A DNA stretch of 64,000 nucleotides from Microvirga sp. SRT01 (lineage in GTDB: Bacteria; Pseudomonadota; Alphaproteobacteria; Sphingomonadales; Sphingomonadaceae): contig JAGSNX010000003.1 of the NCBI GenBank assembly GCA_018139225.1, positions 1 through 64,000 of the forward strand. Direction: 5' to 3'. Every line of letters starts with the position of its first letter. Position 1 is the first letter of the stretch. Positions 46,913 to 55,189 of this stretch are shown here, piece by piece. The translations under genes and the position numbers were made by a program. The notes under the pieces were generated by a model. That model was not told the DNA's origin. It ran no database searches and saw only the letters and a list, made by a program, of their open reading frames with translations.

Positions 46913-47338
46913 ATGAGCGATCCTGCGCCCGGTTTCCCCGGCCGCGGTCCGACCGGGGCCGGCGATCCTGCATCAGCCGATACCGCACCGACACTGGTGC
47001 AGGCCGGCCTGAAGGGCCTCTGCCCGCGCTGTGGTTCTCCCGGACTCTATGCCGGCCTCCTCCGCTTCGTCGGACGCTGCCCGCGCTGCGGGCTCGATAT
47101 CGGCTCCTTCAATGTCGGCGACGGGCCGGCCGCGTTCCTCACGCTCATCCTCGGTGCGCTGGTCGTCGGGCTGGCGATCTGGCTGCAACTCGCGCTCGAT
47201 CCGCCCTGGTGGGTGCACGTCCTGATCTGGATACCGTTCATGATCGCGACGACGATCGGCTCGCTCCGAATCGCCAAGGCGATGCTGCTCGCGGCCGAGT
47301 ACCGGAACGCGGCGCAGGAAGGGCGGATCCGGGAATGA
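46913..47338 (+). CDS. DUF983 family protein
   Basis: A 141-residue protein with a zinc-knuckle-like pair CPRCG...CPRCG (about residues 37-65) and two membrane helices (about 76-98 and 103-125). DUF983 genes sit with cox assembly genes in alphaproteobacteria; the role is unknown. It overlaps SURF1 by ATGA. The start follows the ctaE stop by 25 bp. Confidence 0.9.
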   Translation: MSDPAPGFPGRGPTGAGDPASADTAPTLVQAGLKGLCPRCGSPGLYAGLLRFVGRCPRCGLDIGSFNVGDGPAAFLTLILGALVVGLAIWLQLALDPPWWVHVLIWIPFMIATTIGSLRIAKAMLLAAEYRNAAQEGRIRE

Positions 47339-47919
47339 AGCGCTTCCCCGTCGTCGCGACCACCATCGTCGTCCTCGCCATCGCGGCGATGATCGGGCTG
47401 GGCCTGTGGCAATTGCTCGACCGCCGGCCGCAGAAGCTGGCGTTTCTCCAGCAGCTTGCGGGCAACCCCGTGAAGCCTGCGATCCCCTTCCCGACCGCGC
47501 CCGACGAGTCGCTGCTGTTCCGCCGCACGTCGGCGACCTGCACATCTCCAGTGGCGGTCAGGCTGGCGGGGGCCGGCGCATCGGGCTTTCGCGCCATCGC
47601 CACCTGCGGGTCCGGCCTGATCGTCCAGCTCGGCACCACGCGCGACCCCAAAGCGAAGCCGGTCTGGGGCGGTGGGCCGGTCGCCGGCTATATCAGCCAT
47701 GCGCCCGACGGCCGATCGCTGATCGGGTCGCTGTTCGATCATCGTCCGCAGGCGATGATGCTCGTCGCCGCGACGCCACCCGACGGGCTGCAAGCCAATG
47801 CCGCGCCCGATCTCGACTCGGTCCCGAACAACCATCTGGCGTACGGCGTGCAGTGGTTCTTCTTCGCCGGCGTCGCCGCGATCATCTATGTGCTGGCGAT
47901 GCGGCGGCGCAGTCGTTAG
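47335..47919 (+). CDS. SURF1 family oxidase assembly protein
   Basis: A 194-residue protein, shorter than the usual 230-250. It helps insert heme a into subunit I. An N-terminal helix with LGLWQLLDRRPQKLAFLQQL (about residues 21-40) and a C-terminal helix (about 170-188, VQWFFFAGVAAIIYV) flank a small periplasmic domain. SURF1 genes commonly close the cox assembly set, as here, before thrC. Confidence 0.88.
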   Translation: MKRFPVVATTIVVLAIAAMIGLGLWQLLDRRPQKLAFLQQLAGNPVKPAIPFPTAPDESLLFRRTSATCTSPVAVRLAGAGASGFRAIATCGSGLIVQLGTTRDPKAKPVWGGGPVAGYISHAPDGRSLIGSLFDHRPQAMMLVAATPPDGLQANAAPDLDSVPNNHLAYGVQWFFFAGVAAIIYVLAMRRRSR

Positions 47920-47930
47920 TCGGGGCCGCC

Positions 47931-49328
47931 ATGCGTTACGTCAGCACGCGCGGCTCCGCGCCCGTCCTCGATTTCCGCGGCGCGACGCTCGCGGGCCTTG
48001 CCTCCGATGGCGGACTCTATGTGCCCGAGACGTGGCCGACGCTGTCGGCGGGGGAGATCGCGAACCTTGCCGGGCTGTCCTACGCGCAGACCGCCGCCCG
48101 CATCATGACGCCGTTCGTCGGCGACTCGCTGACCTCCGATGAACTGCTCGCTTTGTGCGAGACCGCCTATGGCCGGTTCAGCCACGCCGCCGTGACGCCG
48201 CTGGTGCAGCTCGGCCACGACCAGTGGCTGCTGGAGCTGTTCCACGGGCCGACGCTGGCGTTCAAGGATGTCGCGCTCCAGCTGCTCGGCCTGTTGTTCG
48301 AGCGGTTCCTGACCGGCACCGACCAGCGGCTGACGATCATCGGCGCGACCAGCGGCGATACCGGGTCGGCGGCGATCGACGCCGTTGCCGGCCGCGCGGG
48401 CATCGACATCTTCATGCTGCACCCGCTCGGTCGCGTGTCGGACGTGCAGCGGCGGCAGATGACGACGGTGCTGTCGCCCAACGTCCACAACATTGCGATC
48501 GAGGGCGATTTCGATCAGGCGCAGGCGCTGGTGAAGGCGATGTTCGCCGATCCGGCGCTGTCGGGCCGCTTTACCCTGTCGGCAGTGAATTCGATCAACT
48601 GGGCGCGGTTGATGGCGCAGGTGGTCTATTATTTCTACGCCGCGGTCCGGCTCGGCGCGCCGGAGCGGGCGGTTGCCTTCTCCGTGCCGACCGGCAATTT
48701 CGGCGACGTGTTCGCGGGCTATGTCGCGGCGCGCATGGGGCTGCCGGTCGCCAAGCTGGTCGTCGCGACCAACGTCAACGACATCCTCCACCGCGCGCTG
48801 TCCGCGGGCGACTATTCGAAGGGGACGGTGCAGCAGACCGCGACCCCGTCGATGGACATCCAGGTGTCGTCCAATTTCGAGCGGCTGCTGTTCGACCTCG
48901 GCGACCGTGACGGCGCGGCGCTGGCGGCGCAGATGCGCGGCTTCGACACGAGCGGCAGCCTGCGCCTGACCAATGCCCAGCGGGAGGGCGCGTCAGGGCT
49001 GTTCACCAGCGCGCGGGTAGACGGCGACGATATGGCGCTGGCGATGCGGCGCACGCACGATCGCACCGGCCACGTCCTCGACCCGCACACCGCGATCGCA
49101 CTTGCCGCCGCCCAGCGTCTGGAGGTCGATGCACCCGTCGTGACGCTCGCGACCGCGCACCCCGCCAAGTTCGGGGACGCCGTGGAGCGTGCGACCGGGG
49201 TCCGCCCCGCACTGCCCGGCCGGGTCGGCGACCTGTTCGAGCGCGAGGAGCGCTGCGTCACCCTGCCCGCGACCCTTGCCGCGATCGGCGGCTATGTCGC
49301 GGAGCATGCCACGCCGACTCTCGTATGA
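47931..49328 (+). CDS. thrC: Threonine synthase
   Basis: A PLP enzyme that converts phosphohomoserine to threonine. The 465-residue protein belongs to the longer fungal/proteobacterial type. MRYVSTRGSAPVLDFRGATLAGLASDGGLYVPE opens it (about 1-34), the PLP Lys is in HGPTLAFKDVALQ (about residues 104-116), and GATSGDTGSAAIDAV (about 138-152) binds the phosphate. It follows SURF1 by 11 bp; this link to cox genes is common in sphingomonads. Confidence 0.96.
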   Translation: MRYVSTRGSAPVLDFRGATLAGLASDGGLYVPETWPTLSAGEIANLAGLSYAQTAARIMTPFVGDSLTSDELLALCETAYGRFSHAAVTPLVQLGHDQWLLELFHGPTLAFKDVALQLLGLLFERFLTGTDQRLTIIGATSGDTGSAAIDAVAGRAGIDIFMLHPLGRVSDVQRRQMTTVLSPNVHNIAIEGDFDQAQALVKAMFADPALSGRFTLSAVNSINWARLMAQVVYYFYAAVRLGAPERAVAFSVPTGNFGDVFAGYVAARMGLPVAKLVVATNVNDILHRALSAGDYSKGTVQQTATPSMDIQVSSNFERLLFDLGDRDGAALAAQMRGFDTSGSLRLTNAQREGASGLFTSARVDGDDMALAMRRTHDRTGHVLDPHTAIALAAAQRLEVDAPVVTLATAHPAKFGDAVERATGVRPALPGRVGDLFEREERCVTLPATLAAIGGYVAEHATPTLV

Positions 49329-50194
49329 AGCTCGACACGCTGATCGGCGAACCCTGGGCCGATTACGGCCTGATCGATTCAGGACATGGCAAGAAGCTGG
49401 AGCGGTACGGCCGGTTCCGCTTCGTCCGGCCGGAGCCGCAGGCGATGTGGGCCCCCGCGGGTGACGACTGGCATGCCGCGGCGGAGTTCGTGCCCGGCTC
49501 CGACGAGGAGGGCGGCGGCCGCTGGGCCTTCACCGAGCCGGTCCCGCGCGACGGGTGGAAGCTGCGTTGGGACAATGTGTCCTTCACCGCCCAGACGACG
49601 CCGTTCCGCCACCTCGGTTTCTTTCCCGACATGGCCCCGGTGTGGAGCTGGATGCGGGAGCGGACGGCGGGCCTCGACGCGCCCGAATGCATGAACCTGT
49701 TCGGTTATACCGGCGTCGGAACGCTGGCGATGGCGGCGAACGGCGCGAAGATGGTGCATGTCGATGCGTCGAAGAAGTCGGTCGAGGCGGCACGCGGCAA
49801 TGCCGCGCTGTCCGGGCTGAACGATGCGCCGGTCCGCTGGCTGATCGACGACGCCGCCAAGTTCGTCGCGCGCGAAGTGCGGCGCGGGCGGCGCTATGAC
49901 GGCATCCTGCTCGATCCCCCGAAATACGGGCGCGGGCCGGAGGGGGAGATCTGGCGCCTGGAAGAGGATTTGCCGCGCCTGATCGCCGATTGTCGGCGCT
50001 TGCTGGACGAGAACTCGCGCTTCCTGTTCCTGACCGTCTACGCGGTGCGGATGTCGGCGCTGGCGATCGGCGAGATGCTGGCGCAGGTGTTCAAGGACCT
50101 GCCGGGCACGGTCGAGGCCGGCGAACTCGGCGTCCGCGAGGAAGCGCGCGGATTGGTCCTCCCAACCGCGATCTGGGCGCGCTGGAGCCGGTAG
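49325..50194 (+). CDS. SAM-dependent rRNA methyltransferase (RlmI-like)
   Basis: A 289-residue class I methyltransferase. The SAM loop NLFGYTGVGTLAMAANGAKMVHVDAS (about residues 122-147), IDDAAKFVAREVRRGRRYDGILLDPPKYGRG (about 176-206) with the DPPKYG catalytic motif, and the C-terminal LGVREEARGLVLPTA match the RlmI/RlmK group acting on 23S rRNA. The N-terminal PUA domain of RlmI is missing, so target is unsure. Its ATG overlaps the thrC stop. Confidence 0.88.
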   Translation: MKLDTLIGEPWADYGLIDSGHGKKLERYGRFRFVRPEPQAMWAPAGDDWHAAAEFVPGSDEEGGGRWAFTEPVPRDGWKLRWDNVSFTAQTTPFRHLGFFPDMAPVWSWMRERTAGLDAPECMNLFGYTGVGTLAMAANGAKMVHVDASKKSVEAARGNAALSGLNDAPVRWLIDDAAKFVAREVRRGRRYDGILLDPPKYGRGPEGEIWRLEEDLPRLIADCRRLLDENSRFLFLTVYAVRMSALAIGEMLAQVFKDLPGTVEAGELGVREEARGLVLPTAIWARWSR

Positions 50195-50320
50195 TTTCGT
50201 GTCGGCTGGCCGTCTCAGGCTGGATGGACGACCTCATCGGTTACACAGGAAGCGTCGTCGGACGAGTCGTCGACTCAGAACACGTCCGGTATGTATCCGC
50301 TGGCGACATGGACCAGCGTG

Positions 50321-50377
50321 TATCCCCGCGAGCGCGGGGACCCAGGGGCTGGGCTCCCGCCTTCGCGGGAGCACGGG
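50321..50377. repeat. Pair of short hairpins, REP-like
   Basis: CCCCGCGAGCGCGGGG (50324-50339) and CTCCCGCCTTCGCGGGAG (50354-50371) form two adjacent stems in the gap between the convergent methyltransferase and Crp/Fnr genes. This is the common two-stem plan of sphingomonad intergenic repeats. The rest of the 270-bp gap holds no gene. Confidence 0.65.
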
Positions 50378-50443
50378 TGATGCCGGATAGGTCGATCTTC
50401 TCTCCTCCCCTCCCTGACCTTCAGGGTTGGGAGAAGCGAGCCC

Positions 50444-50476
50444 TCGCCCCTTAATCCTCGCCCCTTAATCCTCGCC
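50444..50476. repeat. 14-bp tandem duplication over the Crp/Fnr stop codon
   Basis: TCGCCCCTTAATCC occurs twice head to tail (50444-50457 and 50458-50471), then a partial TCGCC. On the minus strand the first-met unit holds the last codons (GED) and TAA of the regulator; the second copies them after the stop. Confidence 0.85.
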
Positions 50477-51187
50477 GACCCCCGCCGGCAGGTGCAGGTA
50501 ATTCGGGTCGAAATCCGCGATCTTGCGCAGGGCGGGCACGTCGGTGATGACGATCTGCTGACGCCTGAACGTCATCAGTCCATCCTCACGCAGCCGTTTC
50601 AGCGTGCGGTTCACGTGCACGCTGGTCAGGCCCAGCGCGTCGCTCAGTTCCTCCTGCGTCAGCGGAAGCTCGAAACTGTTGCCGGGTGCCAGCCCGACGT
50701 TGCGCAGCCGGGCGTGAAGCTCGCAGATCAGATGGGCGATCCTATCCTGAGCCTCGCGCCGGCCCATGTTCACGATCCACGCGCGCAGCACGGCTTCGTC
50801 GACCAGGCTGGCCCACCACAAGGCGCGTGCGATCGCCGGCTGTTCGGTCAGTTCCGCGATCAACGCGCGCGGTACGAAGGCAACCTGGCAATCGGTAAGG
50901 CTGCCGATACTGTGATCCATCTCGTCGAAGATCGTGATCTGCGCATCGCAGAAATCGCCCGGCACCAGGAATGCGGTGATCTGGCGGGTTCCGTCCGCCA
51001 GCATCTTGTACCGGCACGACCAGCCTTCGATCATCACATGCACGTGATCGGGCCGATCACCCTCGCGAATGATATCCCGGCGGGCGTGGAAGGGGCGGAT
51101 GTCGTCGCACAGCTTCGACAGTCGCTCCCGATCACCGTCGTTCAGCCGGCCGGCCGATTGCAGCTTGAGGAGGAACGCTGCTTCCAT
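50465..51187 (-). CDS. Crp/Fnr family transcription regulator
   Basis: A 240-residue protein. The cyclic-nucleotide-like domain spans about residues 15-130 (IIREGDRPDHVHVMIEGWSCRYKML). The helix-turn-helix is LTQEELSDALGLTSVHVNRTLKRLREDGLM (about 176-205). No N-terminal Cys cluster for an Fe-S centre is present, so it is not an oxygen-sensing FNR. The ligand is unknown. It sits 46 bp after ccmB on the same strand, close enough to be co-transcribed. Confidence 0.9.
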   Translation of the reverse strand: MEAAFLLKLQSAGRLNDGDRERLSKLCDDIRPFHARRDIIREGDRPDHVHVMIEGWSCRYKMLADGTRQITAFLVPGDFCDAQITIFDEMDHSIGSLTDCQVAFVPRALIAELTEQPAIARALWWASLVDEAVLRAWIVNMGRREAQDRIAHLICELHARLRNVGLAPGNSFELPLTQEELSDALGLTSVHVNRTLKRLREDGLMTFRRQQIVITDVPALRKIADFDPNYLHLPAGVGED

Positions 51188-51233
51188 ACGGCATGATTAA
51201 CATGGGTCTATCGTCGGACCTAATCCTGATCAA

Positions 51234-51869
51234 TCATTCCATCGCCGTCCGCATCGCCGCGCCGGCCACGAACGGTGCACCCGCGACGAGCAACAGACTG
51301 ACCGCGCCCAACAGCTTGAACGCTCCCTCTCCGCCGTCCAGCGCCCCCGCGCCGAAAATCAGCAGCGGCACGGCCAGGGGCAGCATCACCAGCCCGGCAA
51401 GCGCCCCCGCGCCGCGGAACGATGCGGTCAGCGCCGCGGTCGCGACTGCCAGCGCCGCCAGACCCGGCGTACCGATCGCCAGTCCGATCTCGACCCGCTC
51501 CAGCGTCTCGGCCGACAGGTCGAGCAACGCCGCCGCGACCACCGCCGCCAGCATCAGCGGCGGCGCGAACGCGATCCAGTGCGCCGCGATCTTCGCCGCC
51601 GCGACCGCCGCCATCGACCGGCCGCGCACCGCGATCTGGTCCAGCACGCCCGCCTCCAGATCGGGTGCGACCAGTCGCTCCACGGGCAGCAACGCCGCCA
51701 GCAACGCCGCCGCCCAGACGACGCCGCCGCCGACCCGCGCGAGCAGCGCCGGATCGGGGCCGATCGCGAACGGGAACAGGGTCGCGGTCAGCAGGAAGAA
51801 GATGACGACCAGCGTCGCGCCGCCACCGGCGTAACCGCGCCGGATGTCGCGGAGGATCAGTGCGATCAC
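51234..51869 (-). CDS. ccmB: Heme exporter CcmB (ABC permease)
   Basis: A 211-residue, six-helix protein of cytochrome c maturation system I. It works with CcmA and CcmC to load heme on CcmE. IALILRDIRRGYAGGGATLVVIFFLLTATLFPFAIGP at the start and DQIAVRGRSMAAVAAAKIAAHW (about residues 79-100) are typical. GTG start in a GTGA overlap with ccmA. No ccmC follows: the next gene is a Crp/Fnr regulator. Confidence 0.92.
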   Translation of the reverse strand: MIALILRDIRRGYAGGGATLVVIFFLLTATLFPFAIGPDPALLARVGGGVVWAAALLAALLPVERLVAPDLEAGVLDQIAVRGRSMAAVAAAKIAAHWIAFAPPLMLAAVVAAALLDLSAETLERVEIGLAIGTPGLAALAVATAALTASFRGAGALAGLVMLPLAVPLLIFGAGALDGGEGAFKLLGAVSLLLVAGAPFVAGAAMRTAME

Positions 51870-52450
51870 GCGCCACCCTCCAGCACCAGCCGCTGCGTCG
51901 CAGGCAGGTGCAGCGGCAGGTGCGTGGCGACGACGGCGGACCCGCCGCGCTCGACATGCCGCTCCACCAGCACCTCCAGCCGCGCGACCGCCGCCGCGTC
52001 CAGCCCGTTGGCGGGTTCGTCGAGGAGCCACAGCTCCGCACCGCTCGCGACCACGCGCGCCATCGCCGCGCGCCGCCGCTGCCCGGTGGACAGCATCCGC
52101 ACCGGCACCCGTGCCAGTTGGGCGAGATCGACGTCCGCCAGCGCATCCTCGACGCGCCCGTCGGGATCGTCGGCGCCATCGACCTTCGACCAGAATGCCA
52201 GCGCCTGCGCCAGCGTGCGGTCGGGGTCCAGCGCCGCGGCCTCCGCCATCAGGGCGACACGGTCCGGCCGCGTCACATGGCCCTCGAACGGCGGCAACAG
52301 CCCCGCACAAATCCGCAGCAGCGTCGACTTGCCGACGCCGTTGGGGCCGGTGACGATCAGCGCATCGCCCGCATCGACCGCAAACGACAGGTCGGCGAAG
52401 ATCGCCCGCCCGCCACGCCGCGCCGCCAGACCATCAACGACCAGCGTCAA
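51866..52450 (-). CDS. ccmA: Heme exporter ATP-binding protein CcmA
   Basis: The 194-residue ATPase of the CcmAB complex, whose ATP hydrolysis releases holo-CcmE. Walker A GPNGVGKST (about residues 35-43), signature LSTGQRRRAAMAR (about 124-136) and Walker B LWLLDEPANGLD (about 143-154) are complete. No ATG precedes the domain; TTG (LTLVVDG) overlaps the stop of the zincin gene (TTGA) and is taken as the start. Confidence 0.92.
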   Translation of the reverse strand: MTLVVDGLAARRGGRAIFADLSFAVDAGDALIVTGPNGVGKSTLLRICAGLLPPFEGHVTRPDRVALMAEAAALDPDRTLAQALAFWSKVDGADDPDGRVEDALADVDLAQLARVPVRMLSTGQRRRAAMARVVASGAELWLLDEPANGLDAAAVARLEVLVERHVERGGSAVVATHLPLHLPATQRLVLEGGA

Positions 52451-52902
52451 TCCGGCCCGCCTGTATCGGGGCCGCCCGTGTCGGGTCCTGCGGCATCCTC
52501 CAGCGCGTGCATGTCGTCGTCGGACAAGCCGAAATGATGGCCGATCTCGTGGATCGTGACGTGCGCGACAAGGTCGTCGAGCCGCACGCCCGTCTCCACC
52601 CACTCGTCGAGGATCGCGCGCCGGTACAGGTGGATGCGGTCGGGCAGCGCGCCCGACTCCATCGAGGATTTCTCGCCCACCGGGCGCCCGTGGTACAGCC
52701 CGGTCAGGTCCAGCGGATGCTCGATGCCGAGCGCGGCCAGCGTCTCGTCATCGGCGAACTCCTCGACCAGCAGCACGACATCGCCCAGATGCGCCGCGAA
52801 CGCCGCGGGCAGCCGCGCGATCGTGGCGCGCGCGATCGTCTCGATCGCGGCGGCGTCGGGTGCTTCTCCGATCGCGGCTTGCCGTTCCATGCCGACCGCC
52901 AT
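52447..52902 (-). CDS. Zincin-like metallopeptidase family protein
   Basis: A 151-codon gene (about 150 residues). The zinc motif HEIGHHFGLSDDDMH (about residues 117-131) marks the small cytoplasmic zincin family (PF06262, formerly DUF1025). The first Met or the fifth (MERQ) may be the start. The C-terminus is a short tandem repeat GPDTG-GPDTG-GPD, and the last codons overlap the TTG of ccmA. The substrate is unknown. Confidence 0.88.
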   Translation of the reverse strand: MAVGMERQAAIGEAPDAAAIETIARATIARLPAAFAAHLGDVVLLVEEFADDETLAALGIEHPLDLTGLYHGRPVGEKSSMESGALPDRIHLYRRAILDEWVETGVRLDDLVAHVTIHEIGHHFGLSDDDMHALEDAAGPDTGGPDTGGPD

Positions 52903-52937
52903 AGTCCCGGCCGCAGGATGGGAGCAAGGACAGGGTC

Positions 52938-53231
52938 ATGGTGGAAGCGCTGAGCGAGGCGGAACGGGCGGATGCGCTGGACGGCCTGCCGGAATGGGAT
53001 TTCGACGAGGGGCGCGACGCGATCACCCGCACGATCGTGTTCGCCGACTTCATCGAGGCGTTCGGCTTCATGACGCAGGTCGCGCTGATCGCCGAACGCA
53101 TGAACCACCACCCGGAATGGACCAACGTCTACAACCGCGTCGACATCCTGCTGACGACGCACGATGCCGGCGGCATCAGCCCCCGAGACATCGACATGGC
53201 GACCGCGATCGACGCGATCGTCGAGGAGTAG
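52938..53231 (+). CDS. phhB: 4a-hydroxytetrahydrobiopterin dehydratase
   Basis: A 97-residue pterin-4a-carbinolamine dehydratase, which recycles the pterin cofactor of phenylalanine hydroxylase. [51 protein letters not shown] covers residues 29-79 in the family order, with the catalytic pattern MNHHPEW and the THDAGG end. No hydroxylase gene is adjacent. It is divergent from the zincin gene. Confidence 0.94.
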   Translation: MVEALSEAERADALDGLPEWDFDEGRDAITRTIVFADFIEAFGFMTQVALIAERMNHHPEWTNVYNRVDILLTTHDAGGISPRDIDMATAIDAIVEE

Positions 53232-53256
53232 GCGGGTCGAACGCGACGCAGGTAAG

Positions 53257-53366
53257 CTCCTCCCCTGCAAGGGGAGGTGGCAACCCCTCGGGCTGATGGA
53301 GGGGTGTCGACGCCGGCGGTGTCACCCCTCCGTCGCTCCGCGCCACCTCCCCTTGCAGGGGAGGAT
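53257..53366. repeat. Intergenic palindromic repeat, copy 1 of a local pair
   Basis: Opens CTCCTCCCCTGCAAGGGGAGG and closes CCTCCCCTTGCAGGGGAGG with an inner CCCCTC...GAGGGG-like pair. A second copy lies 200 bp further (53457). Both share GGCTGA(T/C)GGAGGGGTNTCGACG and CACCCCTCCGTCGCT, so they are clearly homologous. Confidence 0.88.
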
Positions 53367-53456
53367 TTCAGCGGCGCAGTGCGTGGTATCGGCCTGCGGC
53401 ATCGACGTGACGACTGCGATCGTGGAAGATTGGAGCGGGCGCGCCGAGGGCACCCT

Positions 53457-53565
53457 ACTCCTCCCCTGCAAGGGGAGGTGGCAGCCCTTTGGGCTGACGG
53501 AGGGGTATCGACGACGGCGGTGCCACCCCTCCGTCGCTGCGCGCCACCTCCCCTGCCAGGGGAGG
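53457..53565. repeat. Intergenic palindromic repeat, copy 2 of a local pair
   Basis: ACTCCTCCCCTGCAAGGGGAGG at the left, CCACCTCCCCTGCCAGGGGAGG at the right. It is homologous to the copy at 53257. A further small hairpin AATCCTCCCCGTTCCGGGGAGGATT (53584-53608, split here) abuts the SDR stop. The 377-bp gap phhB-SDR is almost all repeats and has no gene. Confidence 0.88.
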
Positions 53566-53608
53566 ATCGTAGCGGTTCACCCCAATCCTCCCCGTTCCGG
53601 GGAGGATT

Positions 53609-54370
53609 TCAGCGGCGCATGCGATTTCTGAGCGCGCCCGGCATCCAGCGTGCTGCGAACGCCATGCGCCGCGCCGTCTTGCCCACATAGGTGTGCACCG
53701 CATCGCCGTGCACCGCGGCCCACGCTGCCTCCGCTACCGCCTCCACCGGGGTCAACTCCATCCCCGCCGCCGTCACCGTTTCGCGAATGGTGCGGTTGCT
53801 GCCGCTCGCCACGCCGTCGAGCAACGGCGTTTCGATGAAGCTCGGTACGATGCTGCGCACGCGGATGCCGTCCCTCGCCCATTCGCCGTCGAGCGCCTCG
53901 GTCAGCGCGCGCACCCCGAACTTGGTCGCGGAATAGGTCGCCAGACCCGCGGAACCGTAGATCGCGGACGCCGAGGCCGTGTTCAGCAGGCACGATCCCG
54001 GCGTCCGCGCGAGATAGGCATGGCCGATCTTCGCGCCGTTCAGCACACCGACGAGGTTGATCGCCACCACCCGGTCGAGATCGTCGAAGCTGGTCGTGGC
54101 GATCGGGCCACCGGTACCGATCCCGGCATTGTTGTGCAGCACGTCGAGCCCGCCGCCGGCCGTGAACGCCTCCAGCGTCTTGCGCCACGCGTCGCGGTCG
54201 CGCACGTCCATGACATAGCTTGCGCTTCCCGCCGGCAGCGTCGCGGCCGCCGCCGCGAGGGCCACCTCGTTTACATCGGCAATCCCGACCCGCCAGCCGC
54301 GGCTCGCGAACAGTTGCGCGGTCGCCAGGCCGATGCCCGACGCGCCGCCGGTGATGAAGATCGCGGGCAT
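53609..54370 (-). CDS. Short-chain dehydrogenase/reductase
   Basis: A 253-residue NAD(P)-dependent oxidoreductase. The nucleotide loop TGGASGIGLA (about residues 7-16), the LHNNAGIG block (about 82-89), the catalytic Ser in LNTASASAIYG (about 130-140) and Tyr-x-x-x-Lys (YSATKFG, about 146-152) are all there. D after the second strand (IADVNE) suggests NAD preference. Substrate unknown. It is divergent from the ABC transporter genes. Confidence 0.9.
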   Translation of the reverse strand: MPAIFITGGASGIGLATAQLFASRGWRVGIADVNEVALAAAAATLPAGSASYVMDVRDRDAWRKTLEAFTAGGGLDVLHNNAGIGTGGPIATTSFDDLDRVVAINLVGVLNGAKIGHAYLARTPGSCLLNTASASAIYGSAGLATYSATKFGVRALTEALDGEWARDGIRVRSIVPSFIETPLLDGVASGSNRTIRETVTAAGMELTPVEAVAEAAWAAVHGDAVHTYVGKTARRMAFAARWMPGALRNRMRR

Positions 54371-54442
54371 GGCCACTCCTGTACGCACACCGGTTCGCAG
54401 GGTGTTTGACGCTGGCGGCATCCTCCCCCATCGTCCGGTGCG

Positions 54443-55189
54443 ATGCCAGCCCCCTCGGTCACTTTCGACGGCGTGTCCAAGCGTTACGGGTCCACCGCTG
54501 CGGTCGACGCGGTGTCGCTGACGATCGAGGCGGGTAGCTTCGTGGCGCTGGTCGGGCGGTCCGGGTCGGGCAAGTCGACGCTGCTGAAGACGATCAACCG
54601 ATTGGTCGAGCCGAGCACCGGCCGCGTCCTGATCGACGATGCCGATGTCGCCACAGGCCCCGCCGCCGCGTTGCGCCGCCGCATCGGTTATGTGTTCCAG
54701 CATATCGGCCTGTTCCCGCACATGAGCGTCGCGGAGAACATCGCGATCGGTCCGCGCATCGCCGGCGACGCTGCGCCCGACGTGGCGCGCCTGCTGGACC
54801 TGGTCGAACTGCCGCGTGAGGTCGCGTCGCGCGATCCGGCGGCGCTGTCGGGCGGGCAGCGCCAGCGCGTCGGCATCGCCCGCGCGCTCGCCCCGGGCGC
54901 GAAGCTGTTGCTGATGGACGAGGCGTTCGGAGCGCTCGACCCGCTGACCCGCGATGCGCTGGGGCGGCGATTGCGCGACCTGCACGACGAACTCGGGCTG
55001 ACGACGATCCTCGTCACGCACGACATGGCGGAGGCGCTGCTGCTCGCGACGCGCGTCGTGGTGATGGATTCCGGCCGCGTCGTCGCTGACGAAACGCCGC
55101 ACGCGTTGCTGGCGGGGTCCGGGGGCGAACAGGCGCAGGCGCTGGTCGCGGTGCCGCGCGAACAGGCGCAGCGGATCGCCGCCCTGTGA
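54443..55189 (+). CDS. Osmoprotectant (glycine betaine/choline-type) ABC transporter ATPase
   Basis: A 248-residue ATPase. Walker A GRSGSGKST (about residues 34-42), YVFQHIGLFPHMSVAENIAI (about 80-99, typical of the OpuCA/YehX group), signature LSGGQRQRVGIARAL (about 134-148) and Walker B LLLMDEAFGALDP (about 153-165). The C-terminal CBS domains of OpuCA are absent. Its stop overlaps the GTG of the fused permease/binding-protein gene. Confidence 0.93.
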   Translation: MPAPSVTFDGVSKRYGSTAAVDAVSLTIEAGSFVALVGRSGSGKSTLLKTINRLVEPSTGRVLIDDADVATGPAAALRRRIGYVFQHIGLFPHMSVAENIAIGPRIAGDAAPDVARLLDLVELPREVASRDPAALSGGQRQRVGIARALAPGAKLLLMDEAFGALDPLTRDALGRRLRDLHDELGLTTILVTHDMAEALLLATRVVVMDSGRVVADETPHALLAGSGGEQAQALVAVPREQAQRIAAL

